Below, one piece after another: positions 17,535 through 27,219 of a stretch of DNA of 64,000 nt. The notes below the pieces were generated by a model. It was not told the origin of the DNA. It saw only the letters and a list, made by a program, of their open reading frames with translations, and did not search any database. The position numbers and the translations under genes are program-made. The first letter of the stretch is position 1. Each line of letters opens with the position of its first letter. The DNA comes from CAIOZA01 sp964464375. GTDB lineage: Bacteria; Bacteroidota; Ignavibacteria; Kapaibacteriales; UBA2268. The stretch spans positions 1 to 64,000 of the forward strand of contig CAYXFU010000011.1 in the NCBI GenBank assembly GCA_964464375.1, read 5' to 3'.

Positions 17535-18441
17535 TTGCGACCTCCTGTTTTGAAACTACATCAACAAAAATCTCATGAAGGCTTGGTGCACTAACCTCGA
17601 GTTTATCTATCTGAACCTTGTTCATAACTTTTAGCATTATATCATTAAGTGTTATCTTTGTGCTGTCATATCTAAATTCAACTCTGTTCTGCGTTTTGTT
17701 AATAATTTTTAGGTCACCTATGTCGGAGATAAAGGAATCATCACCTTCGAATTCCAGAAGAATTGTATCGCGACCATATCCTGATTTTATATCTCTAATC
17801 GAGCCATCGAGGACTTTCTTGCCTTTATTAACAAGGCAGATGTCATCGCAAAGTTGTTCAGCTTGTTCCATAATGTGCGTTGAGAGAATTATCGTTGTAC
17901 CCTTAGCTTTCAGATCAAGAATTATGCTTTTCAATAAATCAGCATTGATAGGATCGAATCCTGAGAATGGTTCATCGAGAATTAATAGCTTTGGGTTATG
18001 AAGAATGGTTGTAATAAACTGAACTTTTTGCTGCATTCCTTTGGACAGTTCTTCGATTTTCTTGTTCTCCCAATCAGAAGCGTCAAGATTTTTTAACCAG
18101 AATCTGGCATTTGTTTGAGCCTCGCTTCTTGAGAGACCTTTAAGCTGACCGAAATAAATAATCTGATCAAGGACTTTAATCTTCTTGTATAAACCACGTT
18201 CTTCGGGTAGATATCCCATTTGATTCTGATGAGAGAGTTGCTGGGGCTCTCCGAATAAAAATATCTTTCCTTCATCCGGGAAAAGAATATTATTAATCAT
18301 ACGGATCATGGTTGTTTTACCTGCACCATTAGGTCCGATCAAACCAAAAATTGAGCCCTGATCAACATCGAAGCTGATGTTATTCGAGGCGGCATAGTCC
18401 CCGAATCTTTTAACAACATTTTGTACCTGAATTATTTTCAT
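17524..18441 (-). CDS. ABC exporter ATPase, NatA type
   Basis: A 305-residue ABC ATPase. Walker A is GPNGAGKTT near 37, the signature LSKGMQQKV near 134, Walker B LLILDEPFSGFDP near 152, and the switch His is in LSTHIMEQAEQLCDD. The C-terminal 80 residues form the DUF4162-type extension common in NatA-like ATPases. It is the first gene of a two-gene unit with the permease, overlapping it by 11 bases. An 88-base AT-rich gap separates it from the enoyl-CoA hydratase gene on the same strand. Confidence 0.88.
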   Translation of the reverse strand: MKIIQVQNVVKRFGDYAASNNISFDVDQGSIFGLIGPNGAGKTTMIRMINNILFPDEGKIFLFGEPQQLSHQNQMGYLPEERGLYKKIKVLDQIIYFGQLKGLSRSEAQTNARFWLKNLDASDWENKKIEELSKGMQQKVQFITTILHNPKLLILDEPFSGFDPINADLLKSIILDLKAKGTTIILSTHIMEQAEQLCDDICLVNKGKKVLDGSIRDIKSGYGRDTILLEFEGDDSFISDIGDLKIINKTQNRVEFRYDSTKITLNDIMLKVMNKVQIDKLEVSAPSLHEIFVDVVSKQEVASGK

Positions 18442-18529
18442 ATTAACCTATGTTACTTAGAGATTGTTAGTCTAACGAATAATCATAAAAAAAGTTTCGA
18501 AAAAATTTCTAAAGTGTATTTTAATAATA

Positions 18530-19282
18530 TTATTTTTTAAAGTTTTTGAGATAGTTCTTTGTATAATCAGTTAATACTAGTTTCCCACTAACTTTTGCCT
18601 TCTCGATCAACAGTTCATCCCAATTTTCAGTTCCATCCCAAAATAACTTCTTTAACTCGTACATAGCATCCATACTGGATAAAGTTAATTTCTCAGCAAG
18701 TTTACTAATTTCAATATCCATTTCTTCGGTTGTTTGAAAGACTCGGTTGAAAAGACCCTTATCCTGTGCCCATTTTGCCGTGTACCATTCAGTATCGATT
18801 GTCATCTGTGAGAAAGCCGATTCACCGATTTTTCTGACTATAGCCGGTGCAATCACAAATGGTCCAATGCCCACATTGAATTCACTAAGTCGAATTGTAA
18901 CAGATTCGACAGCATAAGTATAATCGCAAGCTGCGACCAGACCAATTCCACCACCAATTACCTTGCTATGAATTCTGCCAATTACAAACTTTGGACATTT
19001 TCGAATATTATTAATAACATTTGCAAAACCGCTGAAGAACTTAGTTCCATCTGCAAAATTATTAATTTCTATCAGCTCATCGAATGATGCACCTGCACAA
19101 AAAGCACTTTTCCCAGTGCTCTGAAGGATAATAGCTTTTATATTATCATTTTTACCAGCATCTTTGATTGCTTTTGCAAGATCCGAAAGTAACCCACTTG
19201 GCATAGAATTTCCTTTTGGATGGTAGAATGTTATTGTGCAAACATTGTTTACGATAGTCTGAGTAATTGATCCATTTTCCAT
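18530..19282 (-). CDS. enoyl-CoA hydratase/isomerase-family protein
   Basis: A 250-residue crotonase-fold protein. The oxyanion-hole segments are visible as GKSAFCAGASFDEL near 57 and GGGIGLVAACDY near 113-124. The family's first catalytic glutamate (Glu144 in rat hydratase, in GGGxE) is replaced by Gly here, while the second is kept (RLSEFNVGIGP near 138). This one-glutamate pattern is seen in methylglutaconyl-CoA-type hydratases, so a role in leucine-derived or branched acyl-CoA breakdown is possible but not shown. No other acyl-CoA genes are adjacent. The ATG at 19282 is the clear start. Confidence 0.75.
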   Translation of the reverse strand: MENGSITQTIVNNVCTITFYHPKGNSMPSGLLSDLAKAIKDAGKNDNIKAIILQSTGKSAFCAGASFDELIEINNFADGTKFFSGFANVINNIRKCPKFVIGRIHSKVIGGGIGLVAACDYTYAVESVTIRLSEFNVGIGPFVIAPAIVRKIGESAFSQMTIDTEWYTAKWAQDKGLFNRVFQTTEEMDIEISKLAEKLTLSSMDAMYELKKLFWDGTENWDELLIEKAKVSGKLVLTDYTKNYLKNFKK

Positions 19283-19407
19283 AGATTTTTTTTAATATAA
19301 TTCATAAAAATCGAATAAATAAACTGTAATTTAATATTTATTGAATAAAATCTGATAAATTCTATTATAAAATATCAAATTTACTATAAAAATCAAATAT
19401 TTTACAG

Positions 19408-19415
19408 TATTTTTG
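19408..19415 (+). promoter_or_regulatory. candidate Bacteroidota-type -7 element of mreB
   Basis: TATTTTTG at 19408-19415 fits the TAnnTTTG consensus of the Bacteroidota -7 box and lies 44 bases before the mreB ATG. No good TTTG at -33 is visible upstream, and whether this organism uses that promoter type is not known, so this is a weak call. Confidence 0.3.
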
Positions 19416-19458
19416 TATCTTATAAATAATCTGAATAACAAAAAATTGTTAAGGCACA

Positions 19459-20481
19459 ATGGCATTCAATCTTTTTTCAAATGATGTTGCAATTGACTTA
19501 GGAACTGCAAATACTTTAATCTGGATGAAAGGTAAGGGGATAGTTCTGAATGAACCATCCATAGTAGCTTTCGACAGAACAAATAAAAATATAATCGCAA
19601 TAGGCAAAGAAGCTCAGGCGATGGTAGGGAAAACTCACAGAGATATTAAAATCATCAGACCACTAAGAGATGGAGTAATCGCTGATTTTGACTGTGCTGA
19701 AGGTATGCTTCGTAATCTCATACGTAAAATTTCTCCAAGCTGGCAACCAGCCCGGAGAATTGTTGTGTGCGTTCCATCTGGAATTACTGAGGTAGAAAAA
19801 AGAGCCGTACGCGATAGTTGTGAGCATGCAGGAGCTAAAGAAGTGCATCTTATAGCTGAACCGATGGCAGGTGCAATAGGTATTGGTCTTAATGTGCAGG
19901 AACCAATCGGAAATATGATTGTTGACATTGGCGGTGGAACTACTGAGATTGCTGTTATTGCTCTTTCAGGTATCGTAACCGATGAGTCTATCAGAATAGC
20001 CGGTGACGAGATGACTGAAGCTATTGTCCAGTATTTCAAGCGACATCATAATATACTTATTGGAGACAGAACTGCTGAAACCATTAAATGTGAAGTTGGA
20101 TCTGCTGTACCTCTTGAAGAAGAAATCGTTATTGAGGTAAAGGGCAGAGATCTTGTTTCAGGAATTCCAAGAATGATTCAGGTTAGTTCAGCTGACATCA
20201 GGGATGCTTTGAGCGAAGCAGTAGGGCAGATTGTAGATGCAGTATTGAATCTTCTGGAAAGAACACCACCGGAATTATCTGCTGATATTTTTGACAGAGG
20301 AATCATGCTAACTGGCGGTGGAGCACTTCTTAAAGGATTGGACGAAAGACTTAGAAGAGAGACTTCATTACCTGTGCACGTTGCTGACGATCCTCTAACT
20401 GCAGTAGTGAGAGGTACAGGGCGAGTATTGGAGAATCTTAATGAATACTCTTCAGTTTTGATTAAGAGCACAAGATATTAA
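19459..20481 (+). CDS. mreB: rod-shape-determining actin MreB
   Basis: A 340-residue actin homologue that polymerises on the inner membrane and guides lateral wall synthesis. The phosphate and nucleotide motifs are intact: AIDLGTANTLIWMKGKGIV at 11-29, MIVDIGGGTTEIAVIALSG near 154-172, and LTGGGALLKGLDERL near 284-298. Length and sequence are canonical. It is the first of three genes, mreB-mreC-mreD, with a 73-base gap before mreC. A possible TATTTTTG promoter element lies upstream. The presence of MreB indicates rod or elongated cell growth. Confidence 0.97.
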   Translation: MAFNLFSNDVAIDLGTANTLIWMKGKGIVLNEPSIVAFDRTNKNIIAIGKEAQAMVGKTHRDIKIIRPLRDGVIADFDCAEGMLRNLIRKISPSWQPARRIVVCVPSGITEVEKRAVRDSCEHAGAKEVHLIAEPMAGAIGIGLNVQEPIGNMIVDIGGGTTEIAVIALSGIVTDESIRIAGDEMTEAIVQYFKRHHNILIGDRTAETIKCEVGSAVPLEEEIVIEVKGRDLVSGIPRMIQVSSADIRDALSEAVGQIVDAVLNLLERTPPELSADIFDRGIMLTGGGALLKGLDERLRRETSLPVHVADDPLTAVVRGTGRVLENLNEYSSVLIKSTRY

Positions 20482-20554
20482 AATAGAATTTATTAGAGAG
20501 GATGACGCAGCATAACGATTCCTCAATTTACACATCAATGAATTAAGGCTTTCG

Positions 20555-21469
20555 ATGCAGGGCTTAATTGATTTTGTCTTAAAGTTTAAAAATTACATAT
20601 CTTTTTTAGCACTGGTAGTAATCAGTCTTTCATTGATTTCTATGGGTAGCATTAATAAGATAGGTGGATTTAGAACTATAGTTATTGGTTCTATGGGATG
20701 GTTCCAGGAGATTTTTGCCTGGGTGCCCAATCCTGCGGCTGTCAAAAATGAGAATAAAGCACTCCGTGAATTAAATTTACAATTATCCACAGAAGTTACC
20801 AGAATGCGTGAAGCTGTCGTTGAAAACAGATCGCTCCGTGGCATGCTTTTCTATGCACAGAAACCTGAGTATCCATTTGAAACTGTCGAGATAGTTGGCA
20901 GAACTACACTCCAAATGCGTGACTACATGATGATCAATAAAGGAAAAAACAGTGGTTTGCTCGAAGGAATGCCAGTTCGTACCGATGCCGGTTTAGTAGG
21001 AATTCTTATTGGAGCCAGTAATAACTATGGTCTTCTTGAGGTAATACTAAATAGAGACATTAAAATTTCAGCAAAATGCCAGAGGAGTCAATATCCAGGA
21101 TTGATAGTCTGGGAGGGTGGTGAATTCCTTTTAATGAAGAATGTACCAAAGTCTTATGATATTAAGTCCGGCGATATTATCGTTACTTCAAATTACAGTC
21201 AGAAATACCCAGAAAATATTCCTATTGGCGAAGTCATTGTTTCCCGCGAAGAAAAGGGGGAACTGTTCTTAAAAATTGTTATTAAACCCGCTGTAAATTT
21301 TGCAACCATAGAGCAGGCATTTGTATTGAAGCATCTTCCTAATCCGGAGAAGAGTTTGTTAATTACTGAAATTGATGATAAGCTTAAATTAAGAAAATTG
21401 GAAGCAAAGAAAACTGATAAAATTTATTTCGAAAAAAAGAAAAAGACTCTTAAAGAAGATAAGAAATAA
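20555..21469 (+). CDS. mreC: rod-shape-determining protein MreC
   Basis: A 304-residue bitopic protein: short cytoplasmic start, one membrane segment (about 14-31), a coiled-coil stretch (about 60-90, NKALRELNLQLSTEV) and the paired beta-barrel MreC domain (about 100-275) with the typical MMINKGKNSGLLEGMPV and DIIVTSNYSQKYPENIPIGEV motifs. The Lys-rich tail (KKKKTLKEDKK) is extra. It links cytosolic MreB to the periplasmic wall-synthesis machinery. AAGG lies eight bases before the ATG. The mreD start follows two bases after its stop codon. Confidence 0.93.
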   Translation: MQGLIDFVLKFKNYISFLALVVISLSLISMGSINKIGGFRTIVIGSMGWFQEIFAWVPNPAAVKNENKALRELNLQLSTEVTRMREAVVENRSLRGMLFYAQKPEYPFETVEIVGRTTLQMRDYMMINKGKNSGLLEGMPVRTDAGLVGILIGASNNYGLLEVILNRDIKISAKCQRSQYPGLIVWEGGEFLLMKNVPKSYDIKSGDIIVTSNYSQKYPENIPIGEVIVSREEKGELFLKIVIKPAVNFATIEQAFVLKHLPNPEKSLLITEIDDKLKLRKLEAKKTDKIYFEKKKKTLKEDKK

Positions 21470-21471
21470 TA

Positions 21472-21996
21472 ATGAATATATTACAGGACTCACAGTTAAA
21501 GCGGAATGAAATAAGAAGGTATATTACCTATGCAATTCTATCTATTGTTCTTATAATTGCCAATTTAACTGTTTTGGATTTTGTTGCAATAGGTAATATA
21601 ACCCCTGATCTGTTGCTTATTCTCTGTGTTTGGATAGCCATTCAAGAAGGACAATTTATAGGTGTATTCGCAGCTTTTCTAATTGGACTTACTCTTGATA
21701 TCGTCTCAATCGATGTTATTGGTACAAATGCTCTTACAAAGATACTGGTAGCATTTGTAGCAGGGTTCTTTTATAAAGAGGGAGAAGCATTTAAAACAAT
21801 CGGGAGTTATAAATTTCTTTTGATTGTGTTTGGCACTGCAGTAATTCATAATCTTGTTTATAACTTTTTCTACCTCAAAGTCAGTGATGCTTCTTTTGGG
21901 ACATTTTTTCTTAAGTATGGAATTGCAACAGCACTTTATACAACAGTTCTCGGCATCTTCCCAATGCTTAGTAAAATTCCACGAAAAGGTTATTAA
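21472..21996 (+). CDS. mreD: rod-shape-determining protein MreD
   Basis: A 174-residue inner-membrane protein with about five hydrophobic segments; GNITPDLLLILCVWIAIQEGQ and GLTLDIVSIDVIGTNALTK are the MreD landmarks. Position immediately after mreC (two-base gap) confirms the identity. The usual next genes, for penicillin-binding protein 2 and RodA, are not here: the operon ends and the convergent protease gene follows after a shared terminator. Confidence 0.9.
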   Translation: MNILQDSQLKRNEIRRYITYAILSIVLIIANLTVLDFVAIGNITPDLLLILCVWIAIQEGQFIGVFAAFLIGLTLDIVSIDVIGTNALTKILVAFVAGFFYKEGEAFKTIGSYKFLLIVFGTAVIHNLVYNFFYLKVSDASFGTFFLKYGIATALYTTVLGIFPMLSKIPRKGY

Positions 21997-22142
21997 TTCA
22001 AACTAATACCTTCATTCTACTATATAAATATCTGTTGATGATGAATACTAATTTGCATTAGACTTTATCCATTTCTTGAAATACTCATTATTTGTGTTAT
22101 TCACATGCGAAAGGAAATCTATGATTTTCATACGAAAAAAAG

Positions 22143-22166
22143 ATTCCTGCATTCGCAGGAATGACA
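22143..22166. repeat. short REP-like palindrome with ATGACA end
   Basis: ATTCCTGC-ATTC-GCAGGAAT (22143-22162) is a perfect eight-base-stem hairpin; the final AT continues as ATGACA, the same terminal word as the longer repeats at 7877 and 15871. It lies in the 310-base gap between mreD and the protease gene, which also has a bidirectional terminator; the rest is AT-rich without any gene. Confidence 0.6.
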
Positions 22167-22250
22167 GCCTGGGATTAGCTTTACAAACTTTTTAGCTATT
22201 TTCTGTGAATAATTCGATATAAAGCAATTTTGTATTATAAGTCCCAATTT

Positions 22251-22283
22251 AAAAAAAGCTGATGATTTGATCATCAGCTTTTG
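22251..22283. terminator. bidirectional intrinsic terminator between mreD and ctp
   Basis: AGCTGATGAT (22257-22266) and ATCATCAGCT (22270-22279) form a perfect ten-base stem with a TTG loop, flanked by A7 on the left and TTTT on the right (the pairing extends through AAA/TTT). It can end transcription from mreBCD on the plus strand and, because of the A-run, from the protease gene on the minus strand. Confidence 0.8.
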
Positions 22284-22306
22284 AAAAGATACTATGCTAC
22301 ACTTAT

Positions 22307-23962
22307 TTATTTTATTTTTGCAATTTTTTGTGCTTCAGGGAAAAGCTCTGAGGCTTTAAGCACTTGTTTGTCCATCGAATAAAAGACCTGCATAAACTTA
22401 CTGCGATTCCAGATAGATTGAGCAATGTATGCTTTTATGTAAGTTTTGAAGAAATCTTCGTCAATCTTATATGCTTTGTCATCCCAAGTTATACCTTTAG
22501 CAATTGCTAATTCTTTAAACTCTTTCATAGCATTATCGTTAAGAGAATAATTCCTCATAAAATCGGAATAGTTATGCTGATATTTTGATCTTAATTCTTT
22601 ACCCTTGCCAGAGAAGTACAAATTGGTAAACTCGAAAAAGAGATTTTTCTTTCTAAGTTCAGCACCAAATCTTGTGATTGTGTCCTGGTCAACGATATAA
22701 TCAGGAGTAACACCGCCGCCACCAAAAACTGTTCTACCATTTCTTGTTTTATAGAGTGGCAGTGACGCTAAGTCAATTTTGTCAGATTCTTTCTTGGTCG
22801 TATCATTAATTCTTTTAACCTGATCGGTAATTTTTGCATAAGCATCATAAATATATGAGCCTTCCTCCAGATTGAGTCTTCCCTCGAGATGGCGATATTT
22901 ATCTTTATCTTTATAAGGTCTTTGAATGCATCTGCCGGATGGCGTGAAGTACTTTGCAATAGTTAATCTGAAGACAGAGCCATCGCCAACTTCGTAAGGG
23001 CGTTGAACTAAACCTTTTCCAAATGAGGTTTCGCCAACTATTAAACCTCTATCGAGATCCTGAATTGCACCGGACACAATTTCACTTGCTGAAGCAGAAC
23101 CAGCATTCACGAGCACGATTAGTGGTAACTTTGAGAATTCATAACCACCGCGAGATATATAAACCTCATCAAATGTTGCTTTTCTGCCTTTGGTATAGAC
23201 AATTGTGTCGCCAGCTTTACTGAATTCATCTGCCATCATATATGCCTGATTGAGTAATCCGCCTGGATTATTACGCAGGTCGAGTATAAGGCGTTTCATT
23301 CCTAATGACTTGAGAACATTAAGTGAGTCCATCATCTCGTCGTGAGTAGTCTGTGCGAACCTGTTAACTGTAATAATACCAATATCTGTACCATCAATCA
23401 TGAATGATGCATCAACAGTATTTAATGGAATTTTATCTCTTTCAATATCGAATGGGATTAGATTTTTCTCACCGGAGCGCATTACATCGATTTTAACAAA
23501 AGTACCTTTCAATCCTCTTAGTTTTTTGGGTACTTCGTTTCTGTCTATTCCCACAGCATTCAGTCCGTCAATTTTTATGATTTTGTCACCGGAAAGAATA
23601 CCAAGTTTCTCACTCGGACCACCGGGAATTGGTGAAACTATAACAATAGTATCATTTAATACATCGAATTGAACGCCAATGCCATCGAAACTTCCTTTGA
23701 AATCTTCATCAACTTTTTTCTGTTCTTCAGCTGATATATATACAGAGTGAACATCAAGCTCACCAAGCATTCCTTTAATTGCCGCTTCAACCATTTTTTG
23801 AGTGTCAACTTCTTCAACATAGTTCTTACTTGCAGTATTTAGAACTAATTCTAATTTGCGAACCTGGTTGTATATGTTGTCACTTGAGATCAGAGGTTGT
23901 ATGTACACCCCAATTAATATACCTACAACGATAATTGCCCCGAAAAAAAATACTTTACGCAT
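22307..23962 (-). CDS. S41-family C-terminal processing peptidase
   Basis: The frame extends to a TTG at 24019, but the ATG at 23962 (MRKVFFFGAIIVVGILIG) has GGAG four bases upstream and a clean membrane anchor, so 551 residues are called. An N-terminal anchor (4-22) is followed by a PDZ domain (about 75-165, with FKGSFDGIGVQFD, IIVSPIPGGPSEKLGILSGDKI) and the S41 protease domain (165-400) with catalytic Ser at about 289 (AGSASASEIV) and Lys in TSFGKGLVQ near 314. About 150 C-terminal residues follow, as in many Bacteroidota Ctp proteases. It acts in the periplasm, trimming or degrading proteins by their C-terminus; targets are unknown. Confidence 0.9.
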   Translation of the reverse strand: MRKVFFFGAIIVVGILIGVYIQPLISSDNIYNQVRKLELVLNTASKNYVEEVDTQKMVEAAIKGMLGELDVHSVYISAEEQKKVDEDFKGSFDGIGVQFDVLNDTIVIVSPIPGGPSEKLGILSGDKIIKIDGLNAVGIDRNEVPKKLRGLKGTFVKIDVMRSGEKNLIPFDIERDKIPLNTVDASFMIDGTDIGIITVNRFAQTTHDEMMDSLNVLKSLGMKRLILDLRNNPGGLLNQAYMMADEFSKAGDTIVYTKGRKATFDEVYISRGGYEFSKLPLIVLVNAGSASASEIVSGAIQDLDRGLIVGETSFGKGLVQRPYEVGDGSVFRLTIAKYFTPSGRCIQRPYKDKDKYRHLEGRLNLEEGSYIYDAYAKITDQVKRINDTTKKESDKIDLASLPLYKTRNGRTVFGGGGVTPDYIVDQDTITRFGAELRKKNLFFEFTNLYFSGKGKELRSKYQHNYSDFMRNYSLNDNAMKEFKELAIAKGITWDDKAYKIDEDFFKTYIKAYIAQSIWNRSKFMQVFYSMDKQVLKASELFPEAQKIAKIK

Positions 23963-24132
23963 AATGCTCCAAAAATTTACTTTTTGTGTCGTGAATAACT
24001 TATTTACGTTTAATTGCAAGTTTAGTTTCCAAAAATCCTACATTAATTAAATTATTGACGCAATGAATAGTCAATAATTATTACAAAATTAATGTTTTTT
24101 AATAATAATAACTCAGTAGAAGTAACTAGTAT

Positions 24133-27120
24133 CTACTTAATTATCTGAAATTGTTTGGTGTATATTCCCTGATTAGTCGAAAGTACCAAAAGATAAGATC
24201 CCTGAAGTAATGAGGTAACATCTATGTCAATCTTATAAATACCTGCTTTTAGAATCGCTTGATATGCTTCTGATTTTAGTTGACCATAAGTATTAAATAT
24301 TTTTATGTCAGTTATTGATTCTTCTGATAATCCTATATTAACCGATGCAAGCTGATTTACAGGATTAGGATAAACATTATCGAGGAAGAAAGACTTAGGT
24401 GCTTTCTTTGTGGTTAGAAGCATTTCTATATCACAAGCTGAATTCCCATCTCGGAGCAGTTCAGTAGCTAAGCCGGATAATCTTAATTTTGAAGAAATAC
24501 ATTTGAACGGTAATACTAGGGAATCCTCTAGTACTTTTTTAGTAACAGTAGTTGGCCTGAAACAAACTGATATATATTTAATATCACCAGGGTTAAGAAC
24601 TAATGGTAGTTGATGCTGTGGTATTGAAAATTCAATATTACGTGATAAAGCTATATTGTCAAAAATAATGGTTCGAATGCCATAGTTCTCAATACGGAAT
24701 GAATCACATACAAAATGTCCAATAGGTGTCCTGGAAAAATCTATTAGATTGTCATTATTATCACCACCAGTTGAAATAGACAATGTATAGCCTGGAATTG
24801 TGTCACGGTATGATATTCTGTTATTCATTGAGTCCACAGCAATGAAGGCAATGATAGCATCTTTAGTCGGATCGATTACATTCAGAATATAGTTGAAAAC
24901 TTTTGGTGAACTTGCGACATTAGTAAGTGTGCAATTCACTGTTTCTTCGGTTGTAATGCTAAATATGCCTGAGTCTATTTTGGCAGAATCAGTGATAGAT
25001 ATTGCATTAACCGAATCGCATGGACCATTGACAATGGCTATGTTTGGAGATTTTCTATCAGAAACTGTTGTCAGATTTAAAATCACTATATTGACATTTG
25101 AACAATCATCAGAGATAAATAGAGTATCGGTAATCGTAGTGTCTGTATTAAGAGTAATGCAAATATCAATATCGATTTTATTACCGGGAGCCATTGTAAA
25201 GTCCGAATTAATACTACGTGTAAAGTTCAATATATTATTGAATTTAGGAGGCTTTATCGTATGACTAAATTTTCCATAATTGATTAACTTTAATAAAAAA
25301 CAGTATTTGCCACCTGAGCGCATAGTGTCAGTTATAGTGTAGGAAAGTTCCTGATTTTGAGTCTGATACTGACCAATTGTAAAACCTGGAATATTGAACT
25401 TCATATTTGACTTATTGTCTAAAGAATCAGCAGTATTAATAATAAACTGACCATCTTTTCGAGTGTCTTTTAGAGTAGCATTGAATTGAACTGATTCAAC
25501 TAATGGTGTAAAAGCCGGAATAGTTATGTCAGTATTCACTACAGAATCTGCAGTCACACTTAATATACGTAAATCCTTGTCGGATGACCTTTCAACTAAA
25601 CCCAACACCGAATAACAAGAATCAATGGATGTGATCTTGGGTGCCTTGTAATTAATAGGAATAAAAGTCATACCGCCCAGATAGCCGTAAGAATTTGCTT
25701 CACCATATCCATATACATAAACACCCATTGTGCTGAAAGCAGAAACCAGATGAGTACCATCAGTAACACTTAAATTTGCATAAGAATATCCGGAGTTCTG
25801 AATTGGTCTGAAACGACTTGGTACTACAGTTCCGTTATCTAGTTTAACTGAATAGATTGAAGTATCGGCGACAATAATTGTTATATATTGTGCTGTATAA
25901 ATCTTCTTTTTGTTCTCCCACGCCTGAGCATTAATAATTCTGCAAGTTTTAATATATTGTTCTTTTGGAGGTATTAGTAACATAAATGGATCACTTATCG
26001 GATAAGGATCTTGTGAACCTTCGCCAGATGATTTTTTATACTGGAAGACTGAAATCGGTTTATTTGCTTTGATGACACTAGGCGTTAAGCCAACAGGAGA
26101 TTCATATAATCCACTTTTATTTAAGATAAAAATATTCCCATTTATAGTAACCTCAGTTGTATCGTAGGCGGCTAAAACTCTAAATAAATCATCACCACTT
26201 GAATTTATCGAAAGGGGTTGAATAAAAGGGATAATAAATGCATTCTTACCCCAATACTTGAAAGGCTGCATCTGTTCAACAAGACAGTCTCGAGATGCAC
26301 TATAATTTGCAAGGGAATATGGTAAACTTGCACGTTGATGACCACCAAAAACGGCTATCGGTTTGTCTGCATTTATCTCAGTTCCGGTAAGATCAGGATT
26401 ATCATTAAAATTATCAATTTTAGATTGTACGAGATAACAGTCACCTTGGTTCAAAGTAATTTGAAATGGATTTATCCTATTCATATAAGTTGCAACTGTT
26501 GGAGAAATTGTAATTTTTGTATTGTCTTCAACTGCCACAATTGCAAACTGTGATGGAGTTCTATCTCCTGCTCCAGTATCTGCATTATAAGACATTACAA
26601 GATAATCCATACTTAAAACTTTAGTGGGAAATACATTGAATGCATCACTGGTAGTTTTAGCCTGATTATGAGCATAAACAGTTATATCGTCATTACTTGT
26701 GATATGAAAAGATTGAGGAGCAATCCTTTCAGTTTGATTCTGATTCCATGATGTTGGCTGTCCTGGAACAAGGAAACCGACTAATTCATAAGAATCATCT
26801 TTTAATTTAAATGTGTAAATCTGATTTGGGTTATTAATGACAAAATTCTGAGTAAAGGATGTACCTGCCTGATTTCTGTAATTAATTGCACCGGAAGTTG
26901 GTACAGTAGAAGTAATAAAAATAAAAATTGAGTCAGTATTTGAATTGCCATTAACATGGTAATTTGGCATAAAGGTTAACCAGAAATCCTTACCCTGAGT
27001 TGTAAATTCCTCATCCTGAGCATGAACATATCCGGAAAAAAGAACAATAGTCAGACAAATTAAAAGTTTCAAATGTCTAAATATCGTAAATTCATATATT
27101 TTGTTATTGATAGTTTTCAT
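24133..27120 (-). CDS. large secreted T9SS cargo with IgGFc-binding-like N-terminus
   Basis: The ATG at 27120 (MKTINNKIYEF..., signal ending VHAQ) is preferred to the TTG at 27147, giving 995 residues. The N-terminal half (about 40-490) matches the IgGFc-binding-protein-like domain found in Bacteroidota and relatives: GKDFWLTFMPNYHVNG, ITSNDDITVYAHNQAKTTSDAF, and DKPIAVFGGHQ near 255. The middle (about 490-900) is made of beta-sandwich repeats like choice-of-anchor domains. The last 85 residues are a T9SS type-A sorting domain (VYPNPVNQLASVNIGL, ending KQFQIIK). It should be exported across the outer membrane and attached outside; IgG binding itself is not implied. It is convergent with ctp and divergent from the TrmH-like gene. 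Confidence 0.8.
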   Translation of the reverse strand: MKTINNKIYEFTIFRHLKLLICLTIVLFSGYVHAQDEEFTTQGKDFWLTFMPNYHVNGNSNTDSIFIFITSTVPTSGAINYRNQAGTSFTQNFVINNPNQIYTFKLKDDSYELVGFLVPGQPTSWNQNQTERIAPQSFHITSNDDITVYAHNQAKTTSDAFNVFPTKVLSMDYLVMSYNADTGAGDRTPSQFAIVAVEDNTKITISPTVATYMNRINPFQITLNQGDCYLVQSKIDNFNDNPDLTGTEINADKPIAVFGGHQRASLPYSLANYSASRDCLVEQMQPFKYWGKNAFIIPFIQPLSINSSGDDLFRVLAAYDTTEVTINGNIFILNKSGLYESPVGLTPSVIKANKPISVFQYKKSSGEGSQDPYPISDPFMLLIPPKEQYIKTCRIINAQAWENKKKIYTAQYITIIVADTSIYSVKLDNGTVVPSRFRPIQNSGYSYANLSVTDGTHLVSAFSTMGVYVYGYGEANSYGYLGGMTFIPINYKAPKITSIDSCYSVLGLVERSSDKDLRILSVTADSVVNTDITIPAFTPLVESVQFNATLKDTRKDGQFIINTADSLDNKSNMKFNIPGFTIGQYQTQNQELSYTITDTMRSGGKYCFLLKLINYGKFSHTIKPPKFNNILNFTRSINSDFTMAPGNKIDIDICITLNTDTTITDTLFISDDCSNVNIVILNLTTVSDRKSPNIAIVNGPCDSVNAISITDSAKIDSGIFSITTEETVNCTLTNVASSPKVFNYILNVIDPTKDAIIAFIAVDSMNNRISYRDTIPGYTLSISTGGDNNDNLIDFSRTPIGHFVCDSFRIENYGIRTIIFDNIALSRNIEFSIPQHQLPLVLNPGDIKYISVCFRPTTVTKKVLEDSLVLPFKCISSKLRLSGLATELLRDGNSACDIEMLLTTKKAPKSFFLDNVYPNPVNQLASVNIGLSEESITDIKIFNTYGQLKSEAYQAILKAGIYKIDIDVTSLLQGSYLLVLSTNQGIYTKQFQIIK

Positions 27121-27219
27121 TATAAAGTTTTTTATTATTTTTGACAACTTATTAAGACAATTATTTTAAAAAAGTTACTGATCTTTTTAATAAGTACACA
27201 TTATCATCAATTTAGTTAT

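Noticed and set aside
19635..20039. 134-codon minus-strand ORF
   Set aside because: It lies wholly inside mreB in the opposite sense and has no family features.
24133..27120. true antibody-binding protein
   Set aside because: The IgGFc-binding domain name is inherited from a eukaryotic family; the sequence does not show IgG binding.
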